In this document: positions 18,761 through 28,253 of the stretch, piece by piece
How the letters are laid out: each line of letters begins with the position of its first letter
Numbering within the stretch: the first letter of the stretch is position 1
DNA from: CAVUCH01 sp963763095
Lineage (GTDB): Bacteria > Acidobacteriota > Vicinamibacteria > Vicinamibacterales > JAENWD01
Direction: 5' to 3'
Length of the DNA stretch: 64,000 nt
Assembly (NCBI GenBank): GCA_963763095.1
Contig: CAVXNR010000020.1
Span: forward strand, 42,241-106,240
Notes under the pieces: model-generated
The model's database searches: none
Told to the model about the DNA's origin: nothing
What the model saw: only the letters and a program-made list of their open reading frames with translations
Translations under genes and position numbers: made by a program

Positions 18761-19683
18761 CTGACTGGCTTGGACTCCCGCCGCTCGCCTCGGCTCACGG
18801 CGGCCAGATCGACAGCCTGATCGGCTGGACGCACCTGTTCATGCTTCTTCTGTTCGTCGGGTGGGGCGGGTTCTTCGCCTATGCCCTGATCCGTTTCCGG
18901 CGATCGCGGCATCCGGTGGCGAACTACACCGGAGTCAAATCGCACGCGTCGAACTATTCCGAAGTCGCCGTGGCCGTGGTTGAAGCGATCCTCCTCTTCG
19001 CATTCTCGATCCCGCTCTGGGCCGCGAGGGTCGACCGCATGCCCTCGGCCAGCGAAGCGCTCACCGTTCAGGTCACCGGCGAGCAGTTCGCCTGGAACGT
19101 GCACTATCCCGGCGCCGATGGGGTATTCGGTCGCACCGACATCAAGCTGCTCGATCTCCAGGCGAACCCCCTGGGGCTCGATCGCTCCGATCCTGCGGCG
19201 AAGGACGACGTCACGACCCTCAACCAGCTGAATCTGCCGGTGAACAAGCCGGTCATCGTCAGGCTCAAGAGCAAGGACGTCATCCACAGCTTCGGCGTGC
19301 CGGAGTTCCGGGTGAAGCAGGACGCCATCCCCGGCCTCACGATTCCTATCTGGTTCATCCCCAACGTCACCACGGCGGAGATGCGGACCCGGACGGGGAA
19401 TACCGCGTTTCAGTACCAGATTGCGTGCGCGCAGCTCTGCGGTCTGGGACATGCCCGGATGCGGGGATTCGTCACTGTCCAAACCACCGAGGAGTTCCAG
19501 AAGTGGATGGAGGAACAGGGTCAGCCGAGCAGAGCGAGACGAACCCGTTCCAGTAGCAGCCCCGCACCCCTTCCTGCAAGCGTTCTGACCGTCGGGGCGG
19601 CATTCAGCGTGCCCGCTCATCCGTCACGTCCGACGGGATTCAGCAAACCCTCGGGCCGCCGATTCCGTCCAATCGCCCGATGA
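18757..19683 (+). CDS. coxB: Cytochrome c oxidase subunit II without haem c, second copy
   Basis: Two membrane spans and a periplasmic CuA domain with CAQLCGLGHARM (C-x3-C-x3-H-x2-M) and the partner histidine in VIHSFGVPEFRVKQDAIPG. Unlike the first copy it has no CxxCH domain, so the enzyme needs an external electron donor. The natural end is doubtful: after EEFQKWMEEQG the frame continues with a serine/arginine-rich stretch to 19683. A shift near 19520 would instead give SAEQSETNPFQ and a stop at 19556, which looks more natural. It is the last gene of the second operon; as read, its stop overlaps the next gene's start. Confidence 0.9.
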   Translation: MTDWLGLPPLASAHGGQIDSLIGWTHLFMLLLFVGWGGFFAYALIRFRRSRHPVANYTGVKSHASNYSEVAVAVVEAILLFAFSIPLWAARVDRMPSASEALTVQVTGEQFAWNVHYPGADGVFGRTDIKLLDLQANPLGLDRSDPAAKDDVTTLNQLNLPVNKPVIVRLKSKDVIHSFGVPEFRVKQDAIPGLTIPIWFIPNVTTAEMRTRTGNTAFQYQIACAQLCGLGHARMRGFVTVQTTEEFQKWMEEQGQPSRARRTRSSSSPAPLPASVLTVGAAFSVPAHPSRPTGFSKPSGRRFRPIAR

Positions 19684-22231
19684 CTGAGATTTTTGCCGAC
19701 CTGCGGTATGCATTGCGCGGGCTGCGCCGGAGCCCCCTGTTTGCCACCGTGGCCATCCTGTCGCTGTCGCTGGGAATCGGGGCAAACACGGCCATCTTCA
19801 CGCTGATCGACCAGATTCTGCTTCGCAAGCTCCCGGTGAAGAACCCCGACGAGCTCGTCATGCTCTACCAGGAAGGGGGCGAACAACGGCAGCAATGCGG
19901 GCACGCGGATGCATTCGTATCCGATCTACCAGGACTATCAGAAGCGCGCCGCTCCGCTGGCCGAGGTCGTGTGCCGGCGTCTGGTGTCCGCGTCCGTCAG
20001 CATCGACAACCGAACCGAACGGCTCGAGGCCGAGCTCGTCTCCGGCAACTTCTTCACCATGCTGGGGGTCAGGCCCGCCGCCGGGCGCGTGCTGAACTCG
20101 AAGGAAGACGATCACGTCTATCAGGGCCATCCGGTCGTCGTTCTCGCCTACGACTATTGGGTGAGCCGCTTTGCCCGTGACCCCAGGATTATCGGCAAGA
20201 AGATCCTCGTCAACGACTATCCCATGACGATCGTCGGCGTGTCTCAAGCGGGGTTTGCCGGGATCGATCCGGCACAGAGCCCCCAGATTCGCGTGCCGAT
20301 CCTGATGAAGCCGGTGATGCTGCCCGACTGGGGGTGGCTGAAGATCGACGACCGCCGCGCACGGTGGGTGCAGGTGTTCGCACGGCTCAAGCCGGGCTAC
20401 ACGGTCGAATCGGCGAAGGCGCCGCTCCAGACGCTCTTCACGCAGATTCGCCGGCATGAGATGTCGCTGCCGGCGGCGAAAGACTGGTCCAAGTACGAAC
20501 GCGACGAATTCATGAAGGGGCAACTGCTCGTCGAGCACGCGGCGATGGGCTACTCCGGCCTGCGCAACGACTTCTCCACGCCGCTGGTCGTTCTCATGTG
20601 CATGGTCGGCCTCGTGCTGCTCATCGCCTGCGCGAACGTCGCCAACCTGTTGATTGCCCGCGGCTTCATGCGCCAGCGGGAGATCGCGGTGCGCCTGTCG
20701 CTCGGTGCGTCGAGGCGGCAGCTGGTCCGGCAGCTGCTCGTCGAGAGCCTTGTGCTGTCGTTCTTCGGCGGCCTGGCGGGCGTACTGCTCTCGATCGCGC
20801 TCACACGAGGTCTGCTCGCGTACATGCCGACCGAGGGCGCCCCGCTCCTGCATCGCGCCATGGCCTGACGCGCGCATCCTCGGCTTCACGCTCGTCCTCA
20901 CGCTCACGACCGGGATTGTGTTCGGTCTCGTGCCGGCGCTCCGCTCCAGCCGCCCCGACCCGTGGACGACGCTCAAGGACACGGTGGGCTCACTCGCAGG
21001 AGGCAGCGGGTCGCTGTTCCTGCGCAAGGGCCTCGTCACCGCGCAGGTGGCGCTCAGCTTCCTGCTGCTGTTCGGCGCGGGACTCTTCGTGCGCAGCCTG
21101 CAGAACCTCAAGACGGCCGAAACGGGTGTCGCGCTCGACAACCTGATCACCTTCCAGCTCGCGCCTTCGCTCAGCGGCTACGACGATCGCAAGGCCACGG
21201 ACTTCTACAGCCAGCTGCTCGCGCGTCTGCGCTCGGCGCCAGGCGTCGATTCCGCGGGCCTTGCCACGGTGTCGATCCTGAGCGGCGACGAGTGGGACAG
21301 CAGCATGTCGGTCGAAGGCCATCACCCCGTCGACGGCGAAGACATGCAGGCGTTCATGAATGCGCTCTCGCCCGGATACTTCAAGACCATGCGCATTCCG
21401 CTGCTCGAAGGGCGCGATTTCACCGATGCCGACGTGCAGAACCACGCGACGTTCTTTGCGAGCCTGCTCGCCGATGAGAAGTCAGCCACTGTTCACAGCG
21501 TTGCGATCGTCAACAGGAAATTCGCCAACCATTTCTTCAAGGGTCGCAGCGCGATCGGCCGGCGCATCGGCTTCGGCACCGGACCCGACGCCAAGCAGAA
21601 CATCGAGATCGTGGGCGTTGTGGAGGATTCGCTCTACGAGGGTCCGCGCGAGGGCGTGCGGCGCCAGGTGTTCATCCCGAACTTCGGCAAGAACAGCGCG
21701 ACCATCTATGTGCGGACGCACAACGGCTCTTCCTCCGCCTACAACACGATGCGGAGCGTGGTGCGACAGCTCGACGCAGCCATGCCGATCTACGAAATGA
21801 AGACCGTCGAAGCGCAGCTCGACGAGACACTGCTCACCGACCACCTCATCGCTACGCTGTCGGCCGGGTTCGGCTTCCTCGCCACGCTGCTCGCGTCGAT
21901 CGGGCTCTATGGCGTGATGGCGTTCGTCGTCGCGCGTCGTCGAAAGGAGCTCGGCATCCGACTCGCGCTCGGCGCTCAGCCGGGTCTCGTGGTCTGGCTG
22001 ATCATGCGGGAAGTGCTGATGCTGCTCGCGATCGGGCTCGCGATTGGCCTGCCATCAGCGCTCGCGCTCGGACGATTCGTCGAGTCGCAGTTGTACGGCG
22101 TCAAGGCCCAGGATCCGACGATGGCCGTTGCCACCGTGGTCGTGCTGTCCGTCGTGTCAGCGACCGCCGGGTTGATCCCCGCGCGAAAGGCCAGCCGGAT
22201 CGACCCGATCCTGGCGCTTCGATACGAGTAG
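19680..22231 (+). CDS. Duplicated orphan ABC permease (ADOP, MacB/FtsX type), two frameshifts
   Basis: A large permease with two MacB-PCD plus FtsX units, a family expanded in acidobacteria and lacking its own ATPase gene nearby. Pieces lie in three frames: MTEIFADLRYALRGLRRSPL with the first span, then MHSYPIYQDYQKRAAPLAEV to a first FtsX block (VGLVLLIACANVANLLIARG), then ILGFTLVLTLTTGIVFGLVP to a second FtsX block and PARKASRIDPILALRYE at the end. Removing one G in the run near 19877 and one base near 20866 restores 849 residues, the usual size. Likely an export or macrolide-type efflux membrane component; substrate unknown. Confidence 0.85.
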
Positions 22232-22269
22232 GCGCTCTTCTGACAGGCGGTTGTCGGCCGAGGCACACG

Positions 22270-22479
22270 TCAGTGCCGCAAGCCCTTCGCCTCGTCTACG
22301 CCCGGCTTCGTGTAGCGAACGCCCACATCCGGTCCGATATCGCTGTGGCCGCGTGGCTTGAACCATGTGAACCGCGTGTGGCCGTGCGCCTTGCCCCGGC
22401 GTATCTGCAGCACGAGGTACGGCACGAGGATCAACAGAAACAACCCGGCTCCGATCAAGAGTCCGGTGGTGAGTTCCAT
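22270..22479 (-). CDS. Small single-span membrane protein
   Basis: 69 residues: MELTTGLLIGAGLFLLILVP plus YLVLQI form one membrane span, followed by a basic soluble part (RRGKAHGHTRFTWFKPRGHS). GGAGG lies eight bases upstream of the ATG, a strong site. No family recognised. It stands alone on the minus strand between the ADOP permease and the arginase-fold gene. Confidence 0.65.
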   Translation of the reverse strand: MELTTGLLIGAGLFLLILVPYLVLQIRRGKAHGHTRFTWFKPRGHSDIGPDVGVRYTKPGVDEAKGLRH

Positions 22480-22735
22480 ACGTCAGTCCTCCAGCGGATT
22501 CCAAGGTGCAATTGCGACGCCAAGCAGTCCACGAGTGTGCTCGTGGTTCGCGCAGGCTCTTCCGTCACCGTGTCCCGCCGGGATGCTCTCGTCTGAGAGC
22601 CCGTGTTCAGCGCGCACCCTCGATCGTGCCGCCGTGGTCGGGCCGGTTCGGAACCGAGAAGACCTGATCGCGGGGCCAAGCGTCCCTGAGTGTCACGGAA
22701 TCCAACCTGAAGGGGCCAGACCTTATACTGCGTGC

Positions 22736-23590
22736 ATGCGCGTGCGTCTCGTGGACGTGCCCTATGACTGCGGGCAGTTCAATGTCCGCATGGGAGCCGG
22801 CCCGGCGTTCCTGATGGAGCGCGGTCTCGAGGAGAGTCTCTCCCGGGCGGGCCACCAGGTGCGAACTCACCCGGTGCGTCTCGCCCCGGGGTTTCACACC
22901 GAGTGGGATGCACTCGTTGCCTTGCAGCATCAGATCGCGACTGCCGTGCGGTCGGCGATGGCGGCCGATGAGCGGGCCCTCGTCTTGTCCGGCAACTGCG
23001 GCCCCGCGGCACTGGGCGCCATGGCCGCCCTCGGCTCCCGCTCCACCGCCGTGTGCTGGTTCGATGCGCACGGCGATTTCAATACCCCTGAAACGTCGCC
23101 CTCTGGCTTCGTCGACGGGATGGCGCTCGCGATCGCAACTGGTCACTGCTGGCGGGCGGCCGCGCCTCGCCTCGAGGCCTTCGACCCTGTGCCCGAAGAA
23201 CATGTCGTCCAGGTCGGCGTGCGCTCGACCGATCCCGACGAAGAGGACCGGCTCGAGCGGTCACGCGTGACGCGTCTTGGCGCTGACGAGGCTGATCGGC
23301 TTTCCGGATTCCTGCAGCGGCTGCCCGCAGCCACCGCCCTGTATCTGCACGTCGACCTGGACGTCATCGACAGTGCGGAGCTTCATGCGAACTCGTACGC
23401 CGCCCCCGGGGGCCTCAGTGTCGATCAAGTCATCGGCCTGTTCAGAACAGCTGCCCGACACCTCCCCGTGGCCGCGGCGTCGCTGACGGCCCTCGATCCC
23501 GGGTGCGAAGACGAACGCGCGTGGCCGGTGGTCGAGCGCATCGCCCATGCGCTCGCGGACCTGCCCACGCCGCTTCGGCTGACTCAGTGA
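22736..23590 (+). CDS. Arginase/agmatinase-fold protein with altered first metal motif
   Basis: 284 residues of the ureohydrolase fold. Metal motifs two and three are clear: WFDAHGDFNTP (DAHxD) and LHVDLDVID (DxDxxD). The first motif, usually GGDHS and giving one Mn ligand, reads SGNCGPAALG, a change seen in a divergent branch of the family. The C-terminal glutamate region is represented by TALDPGCEDER. Possible substrates include guanidino or formimino compounds; none can be assigned. ATG 22736 is chosen because it gives the normal N-terminus (VRLVDVPYDCGQFNVRMGAG). It appears to be a single-gene unit. Confidence 0.75.
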   Translation: MRVRLVDVPYDCGQFNVRMGAGPAFLMERGLEESLSRAGHQVRTHPVRLAPGFHTEWDALVALQHQIATAVRSAMAADERALVLSGNCGPAALGAMAALGSRSTAVCWFDAHGDFNTPETSPSGFVDGMALAIATGHCWRAAAPRLEAFDPVPEEHVVQVGVRSTDPDEEDRLERSRVTRLGADEADRLSGFLQRLPAATALYLHVDLDVIDSAELHANSYAAPGGLSVDQVIGLFRTAARHLPVAAASLTALDPGCEDERAWPVVERIAHALADLPTPLRLTQ

Positions 23591-23662
23591 TGGCGAAGGA
23601 CGGATGTCCGCGCCCCAGAGGCGCGATCAATCGGCAATGACGACAGTGACGCAAGCGACAGC

Positions 23663-23917
23663 TTGGCCTCTCTGATCGGTGCCCTGCTGCTGGGTCTGGC
23701 GGCCCCGGCCCGTCTGCGGCGGTTCGTGCAGCGAACCGTGGTGATCGCCCTCGTGGTAATCAAGTGGACCGTGCTGGTGGCGCTCTCGTTGGTCCTCGCC
23801 GTCTACATGGCGCCGCTGGGGATCGTCTGTCTCGCCTTCCACCTCACCGGCTTCGACTTCCTCCCCGACGAGGCCGCGCCGGACACACGACAGCTCTCCC
23901 TGCCGTTCGACCGCTGA
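23663..23917 (+). CDS. Small hydrophobic protein, possible
   Basis: 84 residues with two hydrophobic stretches (ASLIGALLLGLAAPARLRRF and VVIKWTVLVALSLVLAVYM) and a soluble end with DEAAPDTRQLSLPFDR. The only in-frame start is TTG 23663 and no clear ribosome-binding site is seen, so the gene call is moderate. No family recognised. Confidence 0.42.
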   Translation: MASLIGALLLGLAAPARLRRFVQRTVVIALVVIKWTVLVALSLVLAVYMAPLGIVCLAFHLTGFDFLPDEAAPDTRQLSLPFDR

Positions 23918-24299
23918 GACGCGGAACCTGCCGCTGCACCTCGTGGGATCCGTGTTCGGGACGAGGAGGACTGACATGACGACTCGTTCGGACCTGACCG
24001 TCTGCTGCCCCGGCCGATCTCCCCGGCCCGCTGGTCTGCTCGCCGTCTACAGCGTGCGTGCCTGTCCCCCTCAGGTGCCGAACTGCCGTTCGTAGCCGGG
24101 CTTCGGCACGGCCCACCTCGACTGGCAGTGTTCGCATCGCACATCAACAGGACGTTTCGCTCGGCATAGGGTCGCGGTATACCAGGCCATCAATCTCGGT
24201 CCGACCGCAACATCACGGCCCTCGCCTCGGCGCTCGTCAGAAAGGCTCAGAAGGAATTTGCGCCTGCGTCATAGCCTGCCTACAAGGAGGCGATTAGAT
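23918..24299. other. Sparse spacer with one possible mini-gene
   Basis: About 380 bases between two small plus-strand genes. Apart from the minus-strand 39-codon frame at 24071-24190 and the strong AAGGAGG ribosome-binding site serving the gene at 24300, I see no coding pattern, repeat or clear hairpin. Confidence 0.4.
24071..24190 (-). CDS. Possible 39-residue zinc-ribbon-like mini-protein
   Basis: ATG 24190 opens a 39-codon frame with three cysteines: one in ATLCRAKRP and a CEHC pair (CxxC) in VDVRCEHCQSRWAVPKPGYE. The spacing suggests half of a zinc ribbon. The upstream site (GGACCGAG) is weak. It could equally be the tail of a decayed gene or chance. Listed because such Cys-pair mini-proteins are easily missed. 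Confidence 0.28.
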   Translation of the reverse strand: MAWYTATLCRAKRPVDVRCEHCQSRWAVPKPGYERQFGT

Positions 24300-24545
24300 A
24301 TGACGGTTGAGATTCCGAGAACCGGCGGACGGATCGAAGCGCAGTTGATACCCGAGAACGATCCCACTCTCCCGCTATGTGTGAAGCTCGGCAAATCGGG
24401 GGACGTCGTCTACCGACTGCGCGCAATGCTGAAGATGGAATTTCGGATCGTGGAGTGCACGCCCGGCGAACTGGCCATCATGGAGTCGCACGGGATCGCC
24501 TTCACAGTTAGCCCGCCGCCGCTTGTGAGGTGGAGCACCGGCTAG
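24300..24545 (+). CDS. Small soluble protein of unknown function
   Basis: 81 residues (MTVEIPRTGGRIEAQLIPEN, later VYRLRAMLKMEFRIVECTPG and ELAIMESHGIAF). No signal or membrane segment. The perfect AAGGAGG eight bases before ATG 24300 supports real translation. Pattern of alternating hydrophobic residues suggests a small alpha/beta domain. No family recognised. Confidence 0.65.
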   Translation: MTVEIPRTGGRIEAQLIPENDPTLPLCVKLGKSGDVVYRLRAMLKMEFRIVECTPGELAIMESHGIAFTVSPPPLVRWSTG

Positions 24546-24639
24546 TGCCCCTCGTTCGGAGCCGTATCGCATCCCTGAAGGCGCGAGCGCGAGCAGCGTG
24601 GGCTTTCAGCCGTTCACGATGCGCGGTATGGCCGGACGG

Positions 24640-24849
24640 TCATCGGACTGACTCGTTAGCTGCGTTCCGCAGTTCGGATAGTCGTGGGCAATCGGCGGTC
24701 GAATCGGGCGCCCGAACGAATCGATCATACGGCCCGTTCACGACGGGTGAATCGGCACTAGTCGCCCCGCTTCCACCGGGAGTGACGGTGCAGCCAGCCT
24801 GAGCCAGACCGAGCGCAAACGCGACGACGAACAGGTGTGTAGGCTGCAT
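24640..24849 (-). CDS. Small lipoprotein
   Basis: 69 residues beginning MQPTHLFVVAFALGLAQAGC: a short hydrophobic signal with lipobox AQAGC, so cysteine 20 is the probable lipid anchor. The mature part is 50 residues, rich in Ser, Pro and Asp, with one more cysteine (STADCPRLSELRN). The frame is open further upstream but ATG 24849 is the start that gives the lipoprotein signal. No family recognised. Confidence 0.5.
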   Translation of the reverse strand: MQPTHLFVVAFALGLAQAGCTVTPGGSGATSADSPVVNGPYDRFVRAPDSTADCPRLSELRNAANESVR

Positions 24850-24993
24850 GTCGTTGTATCCGAGGTTCCCCAGATTTTTGGGAGAGGGTGTGAAGGTGCG
24901 CCTCGCTCCCGGACCCGACTGCACGCGCAGCGCGTGAGGACACGTCGAGGCGCGGGAGCATAGCACACATGAGCTGACCCGCTACGCGACTAC

Positions 24994-25254
24994 TTGAAAG
25001 AGAAAGGGAAGGTGCACCGTCCACGTTCGCCGGGGAGTCCAGCGAGGGTAGCGCCGCCGTTAGGCGACGAAATTTTTGGTCCGATCTTCACTCTGGGCGC
25101 GATATTCCTGCTGGCGCGTTCCTTCATGGTGGGCGCGTTTGACCGCTGGTTTGCTGCCGGTTATATGGTGATGGTCGTCCTGTACGTCGCCGCGGTCAAG
25201 TTTGCTGTCACCGATACGTGGGCCTATCTGGCCACGGCACTCTTCGGCTCGTAA
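24994..25254 (+). CDS. Small membrane protein, possible
   Basis: 86 residues; two to three hydrophobic segments (FGPIFTLGAIFLLARSFMVG and MVMVVLYVAAVKFAVTD) after a basic N-terminus. The start is TTG 24994 or GTG 25012; GAAAGGGAAGG lies ahead of the GTG and favours it. No family recognised. Confidence 0.4.
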   Translation: MKEKGKVHRPRSPGSPARVAPPLGDEIFGPIFTLGAIFLLARSFMVGAFDRWFAAGYMVMVVLYVAAVKFAVTDTWAYLATALFGS

Positions 25255-25378
25255 GCCGTTAATTCTCGAGCACACTGACGCCCGTCAGGCTGGTGGACGA
25301 GGGCATGGGCACGCAGCGAAGGAAGTACTGCGGAGGCCGCAGCGGGGCAGGGCGACCGGTCCCGCTCGCGGCATCCAG

Positions 25379-26173
25379 TCAGCGGCCTCTTCTTCCGCTG
25401 ACAGAAAATCCGACGAAACCGATGTTCGCGCGCCCAGACATGAACGGCTCATCCTGAAGGCCATGAATGTGGGTGCTGGCGACGTTGACGTGGAGGCTGA
25501 ACGGTTTCTTCTGACGGGGCGGGATGAAATCGAAGAGCCGATAGCCCAGGCCTATGGTGGTTGCCGGCTTCCAGTCGTGACCTCCGCGGCCGTCGGACAG
25601 CATGACCAGCATCACGCCCGTGGCAGGGAGCGTCAATCGTCCGACCTCCACCACGCCAATCTGCATCCCCACGACGCCGTAAACCGGCGTGCTTGGATAT
25701 TGCGCGCGCACCCACAATCCGGTCAGGTGGAGTCGCTGAAAGAACGAAGTCTTGACGACTGTGTCCGCGGGTTTTCCGCCCGACGTCGCCACCGGCGACC
25801 CTCGGCGCTGCAGGATCTGGATCGGCTGGTCGTCCCAGGTCCAGAGAATGTGGCAGGCACTCCACAGCTGGTCATCGACCGTGACCGCATCCCCGCAGAC
25901 CTCCGCGAGCCAGGCAGGCGGTTCCGGCCGCTTCTTACGTTCCCAGATGGGGAAGTCGGCGCCGTTTTTCGCAAGCCTGTTTCCCCAGCGTTCGTACCAC
26001 TTCTCCCACGCACGGTACTCTTTGAGCCACGTTGAGAGCTCGTCAGACCTTTGTTCGATTGACGGTACGGGAACCGGCGCCAACTCCTGGGCACGAGCGG
26101 GAGCTGCGCTGGCCGCGAGGGCCGACGCGACAACCAGCATTGCGATAGCGAGTTTCGTCCGTCCTTCCTTCAT
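25379..26173 (-). CDS. Exported protein of unknown function
   Basis: 264 residues with a clear signal peptide (KLAIAMLVVASALAASAAPARAQ). The mature protein starts with a Trp/Arg-rich helical part (LSTWLKEYRAWEKWYERWGN) and a pair of cysteines (EVCGDAVTVDD, SACHILW), then beta-strand-like segments with glycine (VYGVVGMQIGVVEVGRLTLP, TTIGLGYRLFDFIPP, HVNVASTHIHG), like an outer-membrane or periplasmic barrel. The end GFVGFSVSGRR is typical of barrels. No named family. It is followed by a 320-base gap to the SDR fragment upstream on the same strand. Confidence 0.7.
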   Translation of the reverse strand: MKEGRTKLAIAMLVVASALAASAAPARAQELAPVPVPSIEQRSDELSTWLKEYRAWEKWYERWGNRLAKNGADFPIWERKKRPEPPAWLAEVCGDAVTVDDQLWSACHILWTWDDQPIQILQRRGSPVATSGGKPADTVVKTSFFQRLHLTGLWVRAQYPSTPVYGVVGMQIGVVEVGRLTLPATGVMLVMLSDGRGGHDWKPATTIGLGYRLFDFIPPRQKKPFSLHVNVASTHIHGLQDEPFMSGRANIGFVGFSVSGRRGR

Positions 26174-26493
26174 GATGCTGCTCCACGCACTTTGCGTCTT
26201 TCGGCTCCAGAACCTGATGCCGGCTTAGATGCAGTGGTCCCAGCAGTCGCCGGTTCTGGGGTCGAGGGCCGTTACAGATGGGCTTGCGCCCGATCGCGAG
26301 GAAGTATAGGTGATCAGCCATAAGGAGGGCGAGCGGCAAGCCTCTCGAGAGCGCGACGTGATCGCGCCACATTAGCGGATATGGCCTAATTCGCATGTCA
26401 GGCTCATCGACAGCCCGTAAACCACTGATTCTGCAGGCATGAAGAGGAGTTCAGGGCGGGTTGAAAGAGCATGGTTGAAAGCGATTTCGCGCG
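26174..26493. other. Gene-poor spacer
   Basis: 320 bases between the exported protein and the truncated SDR gene. An open minus-strand frame here shows no family resemblance. It may be what remains after loss of the SDR 3' half. Confidence 0.4.
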
Positions 26494-26904
26494 CTACACG
26501 TACTCCGTGGTGTCCGTCGGTATGTGTCGAGAAGACGACCGGCGTGGTCCTTCGATGGCGCCGGCCGCTCGGGTCAAAGCGATCTTGCGGCGCTCGAGAG
26601 GCGAGTGCGGCATCAAGCCGGCGTTGTTGACGATGACGTCGATCCGGCCGTACTGGCCAACCGCGGCGTCGACGAGCGCCTGGACCTGCGCGGCGTCCGT
26701 CACGTCCGTCGCGAGCGCGGATGCCTGGCCACCCGCCCGCGTGATCTCGTCTACCAGCGTCTGCAGGTGGTCGGCCCGGCGCGCGCCGAGGACGACCGTA
26801 GCGCCGCGCTCGGCCAGGTGCCGCGCCGTAGCCTCGCCGAGGCCGCTGCTGGCGCCGGTGATGACGACGACTTTGCCGCGGATGTTGTCGCTGTTCATGG
26901 TCAC
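26494..26904 (-). pseudogene. Short-chain dehydrogenase/reductase, 3'-truncated
   Basis: 136 residues. The N-terminal half is a normal SDR Rossmann fold: GKVVVITGASSGLGEATARH (TGxxxGxG cofactor motif), DVTDAAQVQALVD and IVNNAGLMPHSPLE (NNAG). After LERRKI the sequence loses all resemblance; the catalytic Ser-Tyr-Lys region (YxxxK) is absent in every frame downstream. The usual length is about 245 residues, so the gene is truncated or deleted and probably inactive. It lies about 50 bases downstream of the aldo/keto reductase gene on the same strand. Confidence 0.75.
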
Positions 26905-26954
26905 GCCTCAGGGATCTCCCGGCCGTAGGTTTCGTACGGACGTGGCATGGCGTC

Positions 26955-28089
26955 TTATTCCTTCGCAGGCGCCTCCACGCCCGAAAAGACCAGCACCTGC
27001 TCCGGGAGCCGCGCCCCGCGGATTTCAATGGCGGCAACGGACGAATTGAGTTCGGCGAGTTCGGATGGTGTGAAGCGAATCTGATCCGCGCCGATGTTGT
27101 CCAGCATGTGGGCCATCTGCGTCGTACCCGGGATGGGCACGATCCAGGGCTTCTGCGCCATCAGCGAGGCCAGCGCGATCTGCGCGAGTGTCGCATTCTT
27201 TCGTTCGGCCCATTTCTTCACCAAGTCGACGAGCGCCAGGTTGTGGGGCAGATGCTCCGGCGAGAACCGGGACTCCACCTTGCGGATGTCCCCATCCGCG
27301 AAGCGAGTATTCGCGTCAATGGCACCGGTGAGGAACTGCACCCCCAGCGGGCTCCACGGGACGAAGCCGATGCCCAACTCCTGGCAGAGCGGAAGCACGG
27401 CATCTTCCGGCCCCCGCCACAGCATCGAGTATTCGTTTTGAACCGCGCTGACGGGCAGCGCGGCGTGAGCGCGGCGCAGCGTATTCAGCCCCATCTCCGA
27501 CAAGCCCCAATGGAGGACCTTGCCTTCAGACATCAGATTCTTGATGGCGCCGGCGACATCTTCGATCGGGACCTGCGGGTCGACTCGGTGCTGGTAGAGG
27601 AGATCGATGCGATCGGTTCGGAGGCGCTTGAGCATGCCTTCGACGGCCGCCTTGATATGTTCGGGGCGGCTGTTGAGCCCTCGGCGCCGCTCGCCGGTCT
27701 CGAGGTCGATGTTCCAGCCGAACTTGGACGTGATCGCAACCTTGCCCCGGAACGGTGCGACGGCCTCGCCGAGGATACGTTCTACCTCGTGCGGCCCATA
27801 TGCCTCCGCCGCATCGAAGAACGTGACGCCACGGTCGAAGGCGGTCCGGATGATGTTGATCATCTGGGGCCGGTAGGGCACGGTCGTTTGATACGTACGG
27901 CTCATGTTCTGGACGCCGAGGCCGACGCTGGAAACTTCGAGCGCCCCGAGCTTTCGCCGTCCGCTCACGTGGGCTGCGGCGCTGTTGCGAGGCGTTGTTG
28001 TCTGGCCGTAGGCCTGCGAGCCCACGCCTGCGAGTACCTGACGCCGCCCCCAGGCTTGCCGCCGCTCCGAAGAAGCGACGACGATTCAT
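26955..28089 (-). CDS. Tat-exported aldo/keto reductase (one-base frameshift in signal)
   Basis: NADPH-type aldo/keto reductase barrel with the catalytic tetrad context: TFFDAAEAYGPHEVERILGE (Asp and Tyr), AITSKFGW (Lys) and LLYQHRVDP (His). QNEYSMLWR and FVPWSPLGVQFLTG are typical too. The barrel frame opens near 28025, but the upstream frame encodes a twin-arginine signal, MNRRRFFGAAASLGAASG. Removing one base near 28040 joins them (LAGVGSQAYGQTTTP), giving 377 residues and an exported enzyme. Start ATG 28089. It heads the SDR fragment and belongs to the periplasmic oxidation cluster. Confidence 0.83.
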
Positions 28090-28253
28090 TCCGGACGTGT
28101 TCGCTCCGTAGTTCCCGCGTCTCCGCTGCCGCATGGCTACCTCCCAACCATCTTCTGAACGTGCTCCGGATACCGGGCACGATGAATTTCGATCCGTGAT
28201 GCCGCGCGATCGATGTCTCGCAGGTCGTCATCGGGCTGGCGGACGGCACGACG

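Noticed and set aside
19680..22231. MacB-type ABC exporter with its own ATPase
   Set aside because: No ATPase domain occurs in the protein or beside it. The duplicated MacB-PCD/FtsX layout matches the ATPase-less orphan permeases of acidobacteria.
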